Below the pieces are notes generated by a model that worked only from the letters and a program-made list of their open reading frames with translations, was not told the DNA's origin and did no database searches. A stretch of DNA of 64,000 nt from Diaporthe sp. PMI_573 (lineage: Eukaryota > Ascomycota > Sordariomycetes > Diaporthales > Diaporthaceae). The stretch covers positions 2,170,001 through 2,234,000 of the forward strand of contig JAJTUP010000002.1 in assembly GCA_021399435.1 (NCBI GenBank). The letters are read 5' to 3'. This document shows positions 34,601-46,935 of the stretch, in pieces (within the stretch, counting starts at the first letter, position 1; each line of letters opens with the position of its first letter). The position numbers and the translations under genes are program-made.

Positions 34601-36267
34601 TGCTGAGACGAGCTGTTGGGCCGGAGATGCTTTGGTTCTTATTACTGCTGGCCCCTTTCCCACTCTTGACCCTCTCGCCAAGATTAGCAACACGATCTTC
34701 GGCTTCACTTTCGTCATCATCGCTCGAGTCGCTTCCGTCGCTACTTGAGCTGGAGCTATCAGCACCGTTTGCATCAGACCCGCTTCTCGGGGCGGGAGCG
34801 TCTTCGGCGCTAGCGTCGCTGTCGCTATCACTAATTTCGTCATCTTCGCTTTCAGACGAAGTTGTGTCTACTTCCGATTCGTCGTCTTCCTCGTCCTCAT
34901 CATCCTCATCCGCGGAGGAAGGTCCATCTGTTGCGTCGTCGTCCTCGTCTCCAATACGGCTGACTTCCCCAGGCGCCTCGGCGGGATTCCTAGGCGGCGA
35001 CGAGATAACCATGACCTCCTTTGGCAGCTCGAGCTGGGTGTTCAATACCATCGTTTGAGCAAGGTCCAATCGTGGCTTGAGCTGCTGAGCCAACTTTTTC
35101 CATACACTACCCACGTCGTAGTTGTGCTTGGCGAGAAGTTTCTCGCATACGTCGCCTGACACAGCCGGGAAAGCAGATCGGACCGCGATGACCTTATCCG
35201 AGACATTATGGCTGGGTCGGTTGTGGGAGCCAGTGTTTGGTCGTTTGCACTGCTTGGAGCATTCGGGCTCAGAATCTTCCTCGAGGAAGGGGCCAAAGTC
35301 ATTGACTTCTTCCTGGGCTGATGGCCTCTCATCGGCGCCGTCGTTTCGATTGCGAGAGCCCTCGGGATTGTCTCGGACCTTCTCACCGGGCCGACTATCA
35401 GCTGCTTCCTCTGCAAGGCCCCTAAGCTCCTCGTGTAGGTCTTCTGCGTCCGGCTCAAACATGTCTTCATCCTGGTCATTTTCTGCCTCAGTGTCTTCCT
35501 CGTCTTCGCTTGATTCATTATGGCTGTCTGTGTCCTCAAATTCGGCGGTGGCAGTTACACTGCGGGGAAAGTGGACGCGCCGGTTGTCCTTCCTCGTCTT
35601 CGGCTCGCCATGTTGTGTTAACAGAAGCGGCTCGTCCTCCTCCTCCTCGTCCTCATCTTCTTGATGATGCCTTGACACGAAGTATTGGTCAGCCAGCTCC
35701 TCATTCACGTCCTCGCCTTGATCGTCATCATCGATATCGTCATGGTCGAAATCCCCATCGTAGGTCAGCCTCCGCCGTTTTCTTGGGGCAATGTGGACAG
35801 CAGGCCGGCCTCTCGGGGCTCTGAGCCGTGGTCGGCCGAATGGCACGCCGTCAATCAGATGCTGGCCGCCGCTGGATATCTGGTCTCTGCCGCTGATTCG
35901 GCGTTTCTTCAGGTCGTTGGTCAGGAGTGGTCGGATACTGCATCACGACAATTAGCACCACATCTGGATCGGGGCATAGGGCTCTTGACGAGCAATAAGG
36001 AACCCACAAGACTTCGTCATCCTTCTCGAGGATGCTGGTGACAGGCTGGAAGTGCAGGCACTCGAAGGCATGGCCATCCTTGGCATGAAGCTCAACGGTG
36101 TAGTCATCGAGGCCCCAGTCGTCACTCTCGAGTGGGATGGACTCGTTGACGAGCTCGACGAGCTGTGCGACGGTCGGGTCATTGTCCAAGGGTACATTGA
36201 AGAGGATCCTGGCTTCTGGTAGGCCATGGCGGCAAACAACAAGCCGGAGGCGCAAACTTTGGTCCAT
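31647..36267 (-). CDS. large acidic coilin-like nuclear protein (1522 aa)
   Basis: Exons 36267-35990 and 35937-31647. The proposed 52-nt intron uses GTCAAG, TGCTAAT and GATGCAG, and the phases agree. The N-terminus (MDQSLRLRLVVCRHGLPEAR, then FNVPLDNDPTVAQLVELVNE, then KDDEV) has the pattern of the ubiquitin-like coilin N-terminal domain. It is followed by KKRRISGRDQI. Next come acidic Asp/Glu blocks, a basic KRRRLTYDGD motif, a helical module (AVRSAFPAVSGDVCEKLLAKHNYDVG) and long Ser/Asp/Glu tracts. A basic helix TKTQRRNARRRIQKAAQR lies mid-protein. An ordered region (LSPDDIQPGLVIAWKQLLL to KFEVPDDDEADDEDEDLGF) could correspond to the atypical Tudor-like domain of coilin. Coilin scaffolds Cajal bodies and snRNP maturation. 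The identity is inferred from domain order; the length is over twice that of human coilin. Confidence 0.7.
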
Positions 36268-38253
36268 TTTTCGTATTTGCGGGTAGGAAGTAAGTGCGGT
36301 GGTGGCCCGCGGGGCGATCAGAAGGCGGGTTGTGACATTCAGTGACGAAGCCAGATGGGGCTCAAATGGAATGCAGAAAAGTCAAGCATTGTATTGCACT
36401 GTGAGTATGAGGGCGCCTATTGTCTTGCCTCCATACAAATCAGGTCGGCATGCTGTGCGACTGTGCTGGCGATGCGATGGTAGCTTGTCGCTGGTACTGC
36501 CGGTACTGGTCGCCGAGGCTGTCGCGTAACAAAATTAAGTTCAACAGCGCCGCGTCTCGATGCCTAGCTCTCGACAGGTTTCGCGGGGGTCACGCGGCAG
36601 CCAGTTTAGTGCAGTGCAGGCGGCACGGCAGATCCAAGGATCCTAGCTGCGAATTGCGCAAGTCTGTTCTCTCAGGGTTAGGGTCCGCCGTGTTAGCCGC
36701 CCCCCCTCCTATAGACGTGCGGACTATTGACGCTGTGGCCTCTCCCTCGATCTTCTGGAAGACCTCAAGATTTCCGCATGACAGATTTTCTGTCCTCCGG
36801 CCCCGATCACCAAATTGACCTCCGGAAGAGGATGCACCGTCTGTGCTCCCTTCTGGCGATCAACCCCGCCTGGGCCGAATGCCATACTACCGGGAACGAG
36901 CATCCCCGGCCATTAGGATCACCTCAAACAAGGCCGCTTTCCTGCACACCAGCAGCGCGCCCGCCTACGGCAGAGCCTCATGAGACACAGGGTATATAGC
37001 GGGGCCCAGCTATAACACCTTCCTCAACGTACTCAACATCCTCAACGGCCATCCGAGCTTCAACTGCCGTGCCTGGTCATTCGTGAACAGCATCCACCCT
37101 GTCTCCTCTGTGTTGTAAGGTCCCCCATGGCTCGGTTCAGACTTGCCGCGCCTCGACTCCACGTCCTGTCAATCGATGTCACTGCATGATCGCCAGGACG
37201 CAAGCGCGGTGTAGCATGTTTCAGTCATGCCATCCTTACCTCGCCCTGGCCAGACTGCCAGACAACCTCGATATGCCGCGTCCTGATCTGGTCATCGACT
37301 CCTGACCACTGCACCTGGCCCGAGGAGCCACAATAGTCACATTACACTCCGTACTCCTTCCATTGGCTTCTTCCATGAAACTCTGCAAGATCTGGAGGCG
37401 TCCTGTGATCATGCCGCCTTCAATGCACCATGCGTGAGTCTACATCCTGGCATCGAAGCCTACAATCAAGGCCTCACCTTGCCTCCCGAGCTGTCACGGC
37501 CGAACCGTTCGTTGCAACAGAAACCAAAGTCGCGGCTTGCCAACTTCCACTTCTGGAAGGGCCATTGACTTGCCAAGTTCCCCTTCTGGGAACCCATGTG
37601 CTGTTCTCAGGCCCCGAAGGGCAACCCAAGCTTACTCCATCCTCCCAAGATCTTTCTCATTCTGGATCTTGGTACACGTCTCACCAATGCACGACATCTC
37701 AATTTGCCCACGCCATTGGCGGCTCCTATCTACCGAGATTCCTGAATACTACTGAGGTGGACCAGCTGCACTGCATCACGATTGGAAGCCCAGCGTGATG
37801 GCATCCCGGGCAAGATCACACAGTAGAACTAGTACCCCTTCGGCGCCGTGAACACATGAACCATGCAGCATCGCGGCGAACAGGAGGGTGTCCTCTCTGA
37901 AACATAGCATATTTTATATGATTCCCCGGCTGTCAGCCTCTTTCTGTACCTGCTCCGAAGCCTAGCTGCTCGCCGACCAACCGGACCTTCAGCCCTTGCA
38001 AAGCTTCCACGGTATTGCAGCCCTAGGATCGCTGAGTTGTTCCCAAACCTTCCCGAGCACCCGTCTCACAATGACAACCAAGATCCCCTCGGATGATAGC
38101 CGATAGGGGGACCTAGTCACGTCAACGGTATTGCCGGATTCAGATCTTTAAGACCCCACCCTCCCCTCCATCCTGTCCACACAGGTGGTATCTCGAGGCT
38201 TCTACGAGGTGGTCGTGAATGAATTTTCTCATGTTTGCGCCAATGTCAGGGCA
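36268..38253. promoter_or_regulatory. divergent promoter region, coilin-like and CFEM receptor genes
   Basis: The flanking genes diverge, so both promoters lie in these 2 kb. A 122-codon frame at 37430-37798 (plus) has no family resemblance and no splice support. No RNA gene was recognised. Confidence 0.45.
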
Positions 38254-40059
38254 ATGATATCCAGCTTTCATATCACAGCTTTCTCATGGCTGCTGTGCTT
38301 CTCGGCCCTTGTTAGTGGGCAGACAGTCGGCCAGCTTCTGCAGCAGACTCCAACATGCGCTGTGAGTAGTACAGAAGACACGCTCCTTCCTTGCGATATG
38401 TTGCAGCCGACTGACTTGAGGTTACTAGGTCTCGTGTTTCCTCGATATCCTGCCGGACTCTACCTGCTTGGCCAGCGTCGACCAGCTCAACTCGTGCATC
38501 TGTTCGAACGTAACGCTGCTCACGACACTATCCGGTTGCACCCGACTGTCGTGCGAAGTTCCTGACCAAATGCGTGAGCCACCTTTCCTGCTACCGAGCC
38601 ATGTAATCCTGGGCCACGCTGACGCGATGTTGTCCTCACAGTGGGCGAGAATGCTTTAGGCCAGATATGCCGCGGTGCTCCTCTCTTTGTAGAATCACAG
38701 GCGACGTTTCTCAAGGTCCTTGCCATCGTGGCAATGGTTCTTGCTGTCCCAAGCATCGGCTTGCGGTGGTATGCGAGATACAAGTCCTCCACGCTGGGCG
38801 TTGACGACTACCTCGCCCTCCTCGCCACAATCGCTTTGGTGGCCGTCAGCGCTGTCCAGCTCGCAAGTAAGCTCCATCCTCTCCGACTGCATCCATGAGC
38901 ACATGCTAATTATCACCACAGGCTCATTCATCGGCTTCGGTGTTCATGTATGGGTTGTTGACCCCCGGATGGCCATTCCTCTCTTACGATTATATTGGGT
39001 CAGTCAGCAGCTGTACATCCTCGATCAGCTCTTGACCAAGATCTCACTACTCGCCCTGTACCTGCGGGTGTTTCCTACCCGCTGGATCAACCTCACGGCC
39101 CGGTACGGCATAGTTGTGATGGTAGTCCAAGAGACCATCTTTTACTTCCTCATCTTATTACGTTGTGCTCCCATTTCCGCATCCTGGGATATACGCCAGA
39201 AAGGTCGTTGTCTAGACCTAAATGCGATCGGGTTTGCGGGCGCTATACTTGGTATAGCAGAGCACTTCGCGATCTTGGTCATGCCATTACCGGAATTATG
39301 GAAACTGAAACTATCCAAGCGGAAACGAATTATGCTGGCCTTCGTGTTCAGTCTAGGGTCTTTGTAAGCCAACCCCGACCCTCAAAAGCTCCAGACGCGC
39401 CCTTCGTCAGAGTTCATCCTATGACAGCGAAACGCGTCATGTATTAGCATCCCAGCAGCTACTAACCATCTTGTTTCAGTTCATTATTCACAAGCGTGAT
39501 TCGTATACGATACGTTAGGAAGTTCGCCCCCACGGCCGACCTATCTTGGGACATAGCTCCGGCCATCTCTTGGTCTCTCATCGAGTTACTAAGCACGGTA
39601 GTATGCCTTAATTTGCCGCCATGCCGGCAGCTCATCAGCAAACTCATCCCACGTCGACTTGCCACAACCATCCACAAGGGGCAAAATGGCACAGGAGCGT
39701 ATGGAGCGTATGGAGCTTATGGTGCTGTCAGCCAGCGTGGCGCGCAAACTATAGAACTACAAAGCAAATCTCCACCAATGGGCGGTATCTTACACACAAC
39801 CACCATCGAGGTCACACACGAACGCAACTTGTCCGACGATGAGCTACTCATCGCCAAGACGAGGTCATCCGTGTCATCCGCCGCATCGAGGAGGAGTTTG
39901 CAAACTATCGATGAGGAATATGACGAGCCTGACGAGCGAGGTCGGAGCAAGGTGAGGCGTCCGCCTGCGGCTGCTGTTGTAAGGCGGACGCCAAGTGTGG
40001 ACGTGGAGATTGACCGATCAAGGTTGGGCCTGTACCATTTTTTTCCGACCAAGATTTGA
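38254..40059 (+). CDS. CFEM-domain seven-transmembrane receptor (Pth11-like)
   Basis: Five exons, 38254-38361, 38429-38573, 38642-38866, 38922-39363 and 39480-40059, encode 499 aa; every phase is consistent. A signal peptide (FSWLLCFSALVSGQ) is followed by a CFEM module with eight cysteines: TCAVSC, DSTCLASVDQLNSCIC, GCTRLSC and GQIC. Next comes the seven-helix rhodopsin-like core of the Pth11 class, with recognisable helices LKVLAIVAMVLAVPSIGLRW, LALLATIALVAVSAVQLA and FYFLILLRCAPISASWD. The cytoplasmic tail is about 170 residues long, with a tandem GAY repeat (39690-39725), Ser-rich and acidic parts. Pth11-type receptors sense surface or nutrient cues and signal through G proteins. The region lacks other signalling genes. 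The start at 38254 was chosen because it opens directly on the signal peptide. Confidence 0.92.
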
Positions 40060-41013
40060 TAGTAGCTTCCATTCACCCAGTCACCTCAGCTTCAAGGGGT
40101 TGTCTCACTGGCGCCAGTCCAGACTGGAAGCAAGCGGTAGCGAGGGGTGTCGATAATATTTTGACTAAGTAGATTTAATTTACTCGCGTATCTTACCTAA
40201 CGCAAGTCTGTCTCGTGTGGCTGTGGGTATCCTTAACCATGTAACCATGTTACCCTTTCCGTATTCATTGACAGTTGTGATCAAACTCCACATCCACCTC
40301 ATCATTTCAGACTGCGAGCCAAGGCTAATGAGAACCCCTGAGTACCTAGGTAGTCGGAAAAGATAGTCCGAGGACAACATGTAGGCCCTCGTGTATATCA
40401 AAACAGATCTGAAGAGAACAATTTATCGGCATAAAAGGCTACCTTGGGTTGCGTTCGAGGTCCATCATAATGTGCGATCTCGATGACTCAATCGGAAGAC
40501 ATTAGATGTTTCAACACATGGACTGTAGATACGGGACACCAATTGACTCTAGACCGTTTTACTCAAAATGTTCCATTTCGTTCGTTGTCACCACGGATGA
40601 ATCCACACTCAACTGTCAGACGACCCGATGAAGTGGATAATACCGCTCGATAGTATGGTTTACACAGACAACTGCCGGTGTTACCATTTCGGCCTTACGA
40701 GGTTGACATTATAACTCGCAGATTGTCCGAGCGGGAGTGTAAACACTATTCCGAACTTCAGATTCCCGTATAATCTGGTCTTGAGTCTCAAAATCTCCTG
40801 ATCAACTCGCCACCTCGAATTACGTCCCAGGACATCCAAACGCGAAAGACTCCATACTCACCGTCAGGGGACGACCTGAAACTCTTGTGTATTCATCCCA
40901 TGCGACACACGCCGTAGCAACAGATGTTTTGTCCAAAACGAGTGTCAACTTGCAAAATACCAGAGGAACGTTGCTGAATACAATCTCCACAACTAGCACC
41001 TACGCAATGAAGC
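40060..41013. other. convergent 3' intergenic region, AT-richer
   Basis: The receptor gene and the Cys/Ser-rich gene end toward each other. No gene is recognised. A sequence at about 40721-40800 resembles an A-box (TGTCCGAGCGG) but does not fold into a tRNA. Confidence 0.45.
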
Positions 41014-41655
41014 CTACCAGAGCCTCTGCAAGCCCAAGACCGGCACCGCCATCAACAGCGCCACGCCCAGCATCCCAGCCACATCGGCGTTCCTCCCGGC
41101 GACACTGCTACTCGGCGCAGACTCCGACGCACCGGGCGCGCTGGCCGTGGCGCTGTCGCTCGCGCCAGTCCCACCAGTCGACGACCCTTCAGAGGCGGTG
41201 GTCGAGCCCGACGCCGTGGTGGTGGTGGTCGTCGTCAACGACGAAGACGTACCGGTAGAGGTCTCGCTTTCCGACACGGTCGGCAGGGTGAAGCCGCCGT
41301 CGCTGGTGCTGCTGGTGGTCCCGCCGAGGATGCCCGTGGGCGTGGGCGTGGCGTCCGCCGCCGTGTCGGCGCAGTAGGCCTCCGGGCACTCGGTGCAGTC
41401 TTGCGGGACGCTGACCTGGCACGCCTGGCTTTCGGGACAGGCTGGGCATGTGGGCACCACCTCTGTGCACATCACGCAGCTGTTTTGCCGTGGTTCCCGG
41501 ACTGCGAGGGAGGGTGTATGGTGTTAGTTATTGGTACTAGTACTGCTGACCGGGATAGGTATATTCCAGTATTGCTGGGTGGCGAAGGGAAACTCACCGT
41601 CGGCGAAGGCCGATGTGCCAAAGATGGCGACGGATAACGCAGCTTGGAAATGCAT
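41014..41655 (-). CDS. Cys-rich, Ser/Thr-rich GPI-anchored surface protein
   Basis: Exons 41655-41598 and 41501-41014 encode 181 aa; the 96-nt intron has GTGAGT and CTCGCAG. A signal peptide (MHFQAALSVAIFGTSAFADG) is followed by a compact cysteine module: NSCVMCTEVVPTCPACPESQ, ACQVSVPQDC and TECPEAYC, with ten cysteines spaced in CxxC pairs. A Ser/Thr/Gly-rich stalk follows, with a run of seven threonines. The C-terminus has a small-residue site (SSSVAGRNA) and the hydrophobic tail VAGMLGVALLMAVPVLGLQ typical of GPI attachment. This architecture is common among fungal cell-wall GPI proteins of unknown function. The unspliced frame alone (41475-41014) would lack a signal peptide, so the two-exon model is preferred. 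Confidence 0.82.
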
Positions 41656-42711
41656 GATTAAATTAATTTGATTTTAGAAAATATGAAGTCGTCACAAATG
41701 ATGGATCGGGTCGATGTTCAAGATGGATTCCTCGGGATGCCATCAATGAAGAGGGGTATAGAGAGGTGCTGCTCGGGAATCGCGAGGCCAAGAAGCTCAT
41801 GTCGATCCCACATATATACACTCCTCAGACAACACAACTTGTGGATGCACAGCATGCTCTGCAGGGGTTAGCCTCCGCCAGATAGACAAGACCACCCCCA
41901 AGTATTCCCCAAGCCGAGCGAGTTATGGTTGCAGTAGAACGTGGGCCTGCAGCTGCTTGTGTCCAGGCTGCCCACCCACGATCCCGAACGGACTGGCTGG
42001 GCAGAGTCGCCCAGTCCGAGCCCTTGTCGACTCAGGCCAGTAGCGCTGCAGCATCCTGCGTCGTATCACCCACTCCCCGGGTTGGCTTCCAGAAAAGTGA
42101 TTTATGACCTTCCTTTCTCAGCCAGTGCCCAAGTCGCGTCGCATGAAGTCACGCGGCGCACATAGGTAAGCTTCCTATTCAAGACTTGTACAATCGAGCG
42201 GTGGAGCAGCTGGCACGGCACTTTCTATGTGCCGATTGATCAGGAGAATGTCATTAGCATGCTGGCATGCTGCGATTGACCTCGCAGAGGAAGTAGGAAG
42301 TACAGAAAGTATCAGCTGCATCAAGTCCAATCCCGTACAACTTGCCTGGGGGGATTTGCGTCGCCTCATTCCGATATGGACCTCCCACAAGTGGCTCTTG
42401 CAGTGAGAGCTAGTGTCTCTGGCAAAATCAGTCGTCTTTTTTTCTTTTGCCAAGCTCTGTAGTGACTCTCGGTCTGCGTGGCTGGCCGCATCTTGCCCGT
42501 CACCGCCTCACTTGAGCACTCCACCAGGCCTTCGACAGCCAACCTTTTTTTCAGTGGTTTGACCAGTGAGTATAGCCATGGGTCTAATGGTTTCTGGGTA
42601 TATGCCGTGCATTTTGCATTTAAGTTCCCCGAAGACAATGTGGGTTATGTACATTGACACATTAGCGCCTTCAACATCTCCATTTTCTATGTCTTGATTC
42701 TGTTATGTATA
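41656..42711. other. intergenic spacer between two minus-strand genes
   Basis: It holds the promoter of the Cys-rich GPI protein gene and the 3' end of the GTP cyclohydrolase gene. No gene is supported. Confidence 0.45.
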
Positions 42712-44015
42712 TCACTGTGGACCAGAGTCCATGTCGAGCATATGGCCCATCTTCTCGATCTTGAATTCAAAGTCAGCTTCGCTCCCCAAAGACTGAGGGG
42801 ATCACGTACCTTGGTCTTCAGATATCCCTCCACTTCCTTGCTCCTGAAGCCGCCCCGGCCCCTCCAGCTCAGTGGCACCATCTCGACGCGCTCCCTGACC
42901 ACGATCTCCCTGTTTGGCCCTTCCACCGCCCGGATCTTGTCCGGGTTGTTCGTCAACAGCTTGATGTCCCTCTGCCCCAGGTCCGCCAGCATCGCCGTGG
43001 CCAGCCCGTAGCTCCGCGCGTCCGCGGGGTGCCTCAGCAGCAGGTTCGCCTCGACCGTGTCCGAGCCGAGGTCCTGCAGGTTGTACGCCTTGAGCTTCTC
43101 CCCGAGGCCGATGCCCCGCCCCTCCTGCCTCAGGTATATGATGACGCCGCCGGCCTTACTCGAGGGCAGCGACATCAGCCTGGCCGCCTCGTCGAGCTGC
43201 TCGCCGCAGTCGCACCGTGCGGACCACGCCGTCTCCCCTGTGTAGCACTCGCTGTGTATGCGCACGAGGGGTATAGCCCTGTTCTCCTGCCGTGTCACGG
43301 CCGCCTCGCCCCCTTCGGCCTGGCCATGTGGCATGCCGCTGCTGGTGCGACCGGGGTACAGCCTCCCCACGTAGGCCCCGCGCACCATCCGGTCGTTCTC
43401 CGTCTCCCCCGGCCGGGGTGCGTCCAAGCTCTTGCTACGTATGTTGTCCCCGAAGACGATGGCCAGATGCTCCTTGTTGTCCACGTCGTTCGTGTAGAGG
43501 TGCAGGAACATCTCGGTGCCGGCGACGGTGGGTATGCGCGCCCGCACGATGCACTCGACCTGGGGCAGGCGCTCGACGAGGCGCGGGCGCTTGGTGCCAC
43601 AGCCGGATGTGGAGTCGGGTAGGGTGGAATCGACGGGTACCGCACGTGCTGGGCGTAGAGTAGTGCCTTGCGGTCCAATGGATGCGCCAGTGACGGAAGA
43701 AACAGACGTGAGCGGGGTGGCAGTGCCGGGCGTCGAGGGAGGGGTGAAGGATGGGCTGAGGAGAGACGGCGGTGGCTCGGCTATCAGGGCCCCGTCTTGG
43801 TCTGGGTTGGAGGTTGGGGGTTGCTGCGTCTGAGGAGCAGCTGGCGCTTGGCCATCGAGTGCTGCGTCAGGGACGTCGGCGTCGGCGTCGCTGTCACCAT
43901 CGCGAGGAGTTGTCCGCGGGGAGTAGAAAGAGGGCAGCTTGCTGGCTGTTGTGTCGCCTTGACCCCGCCACTGACCAGCCAAGCCGGACTTCTCGGGCGC
44001 CTCAATGCCAGGCAT
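42712..44015 (-). CDS. RIB1: GTP cyclohydrolase II (riboflavin biosynthesis)
   Basis: The enzyme opens the imidazole ring of GTP to give the first riboflavin precursor, releasing formate and pyrophosphate. Exons 44015-42810 and 42759-42712 encode 417 aa. The last intron (GTACGT...GCTGAC...TTCAAG, 50 nt) adds the short final exon [15 protein letters not shown]. The zinc site is visible as [18 protein letters not shown], the active-site arginine region as [19 protein letters not shown], and the GTP-binding [11 protein letters not shown] segment follows. The first 145 or so residues are Pro/Thr/Ser-rich. The ATG at 44015 is the first in frame, but coding-like sequence continues upstream. An intron (44161-44067, GTGCGT...CTTTCAG) would add a 50-codon exon from an ATG at 44311 that contains an in-frame TAG at 44281-44279. 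The true N-terminus is therefore uncertain. Confidence 0.92.
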
Positions 44016-46935
44016 GTTCTGGAATGTTGGGGCGATGCTGTGATCCGGGGGCAGCTCCTCTTGGACCTGAAAGTCAGGTTCGCTCAATGCCCTCGCTGTC
44101 AGGTATGCGCCGTTGGACTCGCGCCGATCGGATTGTGCGGTTCGGTGGGGCAAGCACGCACCGGCTCAGGGGTCGTCGCAACGGCCGGCGAGGTACGCTC
44201 CGACCAGGAGGGCACGGGAGGGACGGCGTTTGCAGGGTGGCGAGTCTCGGAAGGGGCTGGGAATAATGGTTCGCTTGTCTAGGGAATTGCAAGAAGCAAA
44301 TTGGAGGTCATAGAGTCTAGAGTCTACAGTCCAGAGTCGCAAGGCTAGAGGCTAGGAAATGCTAAAGCATATAGTCCAATGGCGGGCAGGAGACTTGTCC
44401 CTTGAGGCTGACTCGAAGGTTGTAAGTATTATTCCAGTATTAGTCAGGGCCACGGATGATGACGAACGGGGCACAGGAATTACCCACCCGTGTCTGTCTG
44501 CCGCGGTCGGGGCCCATTCGCCGAGGTTCTAGGGTCCTCCGAGTCTCGCTCTCGGCAGTCGGGGTTCAAGGACGGGCCGCCTCAATCACCTCTACGGAGT
44601 ATAATGAAACATTAATTGAAAAATGGCCGGCTCCCACCAGTATGTGCGCCCAACACCTCCAGGTCTTGCCCACCACGCGGTGTGGGCCCACGCTGCCAAC
44701 AACTTCAACTTACTTACAAATCCCATGACTCCAAAGTATGGCAGTTTCCTCAGACCAAGTCATGAGACTACTGAGAAAGGCCCACTTTTGCGGATGCTAT
44801 CTAGGTTTTTGGAAAGATGGGACCGCACACCAAGAACTCAGTGCTCTGGAACCGTAACAACTCGATCCGAATTTGTTCAAGTGTAAATATTGGGCCGGGA
44901 CCAAACCTTAAGGTCACAAAGACTGAGCATCATTGCCTATGCCTGCCACACAGTTGCCACTACCCGGGATGAAACCTCGCATCAACAATGTGTAATGCGA
45001 GCTCTATCCTGAACTGCGAATTTAGTTGGTATGGAGATGTGTAGATCGATGGAGATGGTTTTGAAATTTGCAAAGAGTAGCCCATTCAAAGTCGCACATG
45101 GTCTAATCATCGATGCAGACAGGGCCCCAATACCGGTAGGGACGTGAAACTCGGTACCGGAGTATGTGTTCATCGCAGGGCTGCATTCGACCGTGGCGGA
45201 TGGCCCAGGCGTCCCTGGGAAGTGATTTATAAGGAATGGCATACCTCAGACAGACAGACCCAAGTCTATGGACGTCATGTGGAATCTGTTGGATGATTAC
45301 GAGCCTTAATCCCATCAGCTTGTGCACATAAACATGTTGACTATACAGAAGGAACTGAATTCCGCACCAGGAGTAGCAATGAGTTGCAGGTAACAGTGCT
45401 TTTCACAACTTTCGCAGGCCCAAGAGACGTACAGGAAAAAGTGTACAGATTCGAACCCAAACCAGCTCACTTAGCATTGTCTGCTGTTGCACGAGAGGCT
45501 GATAGGATCATGGCGAACATAATATGTGAAGGATTCATCTCTCAGAAAGAACTCCTTCGCATCATCTGGATGTTGGCCAATTATAATGCACCTTTTCTTG
45601 AGTTTTGAATGAGAGGCTGGGTGGAATATTGGCATCCTACGCCATTTTCCCTTATGCAGTGATGCTGACTCGGGAGTTTGAGTTGCTTCAGAGCTGGCCG
45701 TGGAAATCTCACCACATTGGACCCTCCTCGAGCTTGTGCATCGTACGGTGTGTTCATGTAAGCTCCGTGTTGGCCACACAACCCATTCCAGAACCGAACC
45801 AAAGTACCCATGAACCACGCCTTCACCCGGTCTTCATAAAAAGCGACAAATTCTACAGCGAAGACGCCGAGTTACAGGCAATCTTTATTCGTAACAGAGG
45901 CGCTGACCATTTCCAGGACATTGAGGAAAGCTCTAACAGTAGATGGAGGAATGATGGATTCAATGGGCCCGTCTCCACCCCCAGAATGCCAGGCTGTGAG
46001 CAGGGTCCACAGTGGAGATCCTTAGCTCCTCGATCTGTCGTCGGCTCTGGTTCAAGCGTGCTGACAGGTCCTGGTACAAAATATATGGTCAGCGGATTCT
46101 GCATGCCTGGAGGAGGTGCAGTGACCGTTATGATTGACTGGGCAGTGAGGCAGGGAGGCGGCTGGGGAAAACCAGATTCCAGGTGCCAGGTGCAGGGATG
46201 ACCAAGTTGGAAAGGTGAAGCATAAACAGCCCAACGGCGCTTTGATTTGATGTGATTTGCTGATTAGATAACACGAGACAAATGACGCTGACAGGAATGA
46301 GGGACCTTCTGGTGGAGGGCAGGTTCTTTGGCGCTTGGGGGGAAAATTCAGCCACTGGCCAGTGCCCACTGCCCAGTCACCTCCCCTCCGTCCCTGACCT
46401 CCCCCCCAAATGTTCCTTGTAACCTGGTGGTGGCTGCGCTTCGGGTAGAGTGACACCCAAAATAATAAGGTTGGTTACATCCAAACGCCTGTCCCGTAAC
46501 GTCCTCAAGTCACCTGTGTGTCTAGTCTCTCGTTCCCCTTTCTCGTAACCGGGCTGTCAAACTCTCCAAGCCTCAATTTCCCTCTCCTCTTGTCTCTTGC
46601 ACACCTGGCTCCACCACGTCAACAACCTCACCACAGGCCAGCCCACCCACGGTTGTCGTCGACCCACAATTCTGATCTGCGGCCTCTGCTATTAACTGTA
46701 CTGCCTTCATCGACATCCGTATCGCTTTTTCCATGTGCACGGTTTAGCACCGCCTGTGCCGTTCTGACGAGGCGTCGGTTGTTTAGCACTCGCGACCAAA
46801 GCAGCCCACGCAATCCCTCGTATTCGCCCCTGGCCCGGCACACTCAGCTGCCGCCAAAACCACATCTTCTTCACCACCCGATCCAACAACTTTACCGCCG
46901 TCACTCGTTTTCTGTCATCGTCAAACACGCGCAAA
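44016..46935. promoter_or_regulatory. 2.9-kb divergent intergenic region, RIB1 and GH76 gene
   Basis: The right flank (46510-46935) is C/T-rich leader and promoter sequence for the GH76 gene. The left end (44016-44311) probably carries an N-terminal exon of the GTP cyclohydrolase. Between them, 45384-45608 and 45605-46201 hold open frames that begin without convincing starts and match no family I know. No RNA gene was recognised. Confidence 0.45.

Noticed and set aside
34303..35664. Ser-rich plus-strand frames
   Set aside because: Complement of the acidic/Ser tracts of the coilin-like gene; low complexity only.
40721..40810. A-box-like TGTCCGAGCGG, possible tRNA-Leu/Ser
   Set aside because: No matching B-box or acceptor stem could be found.
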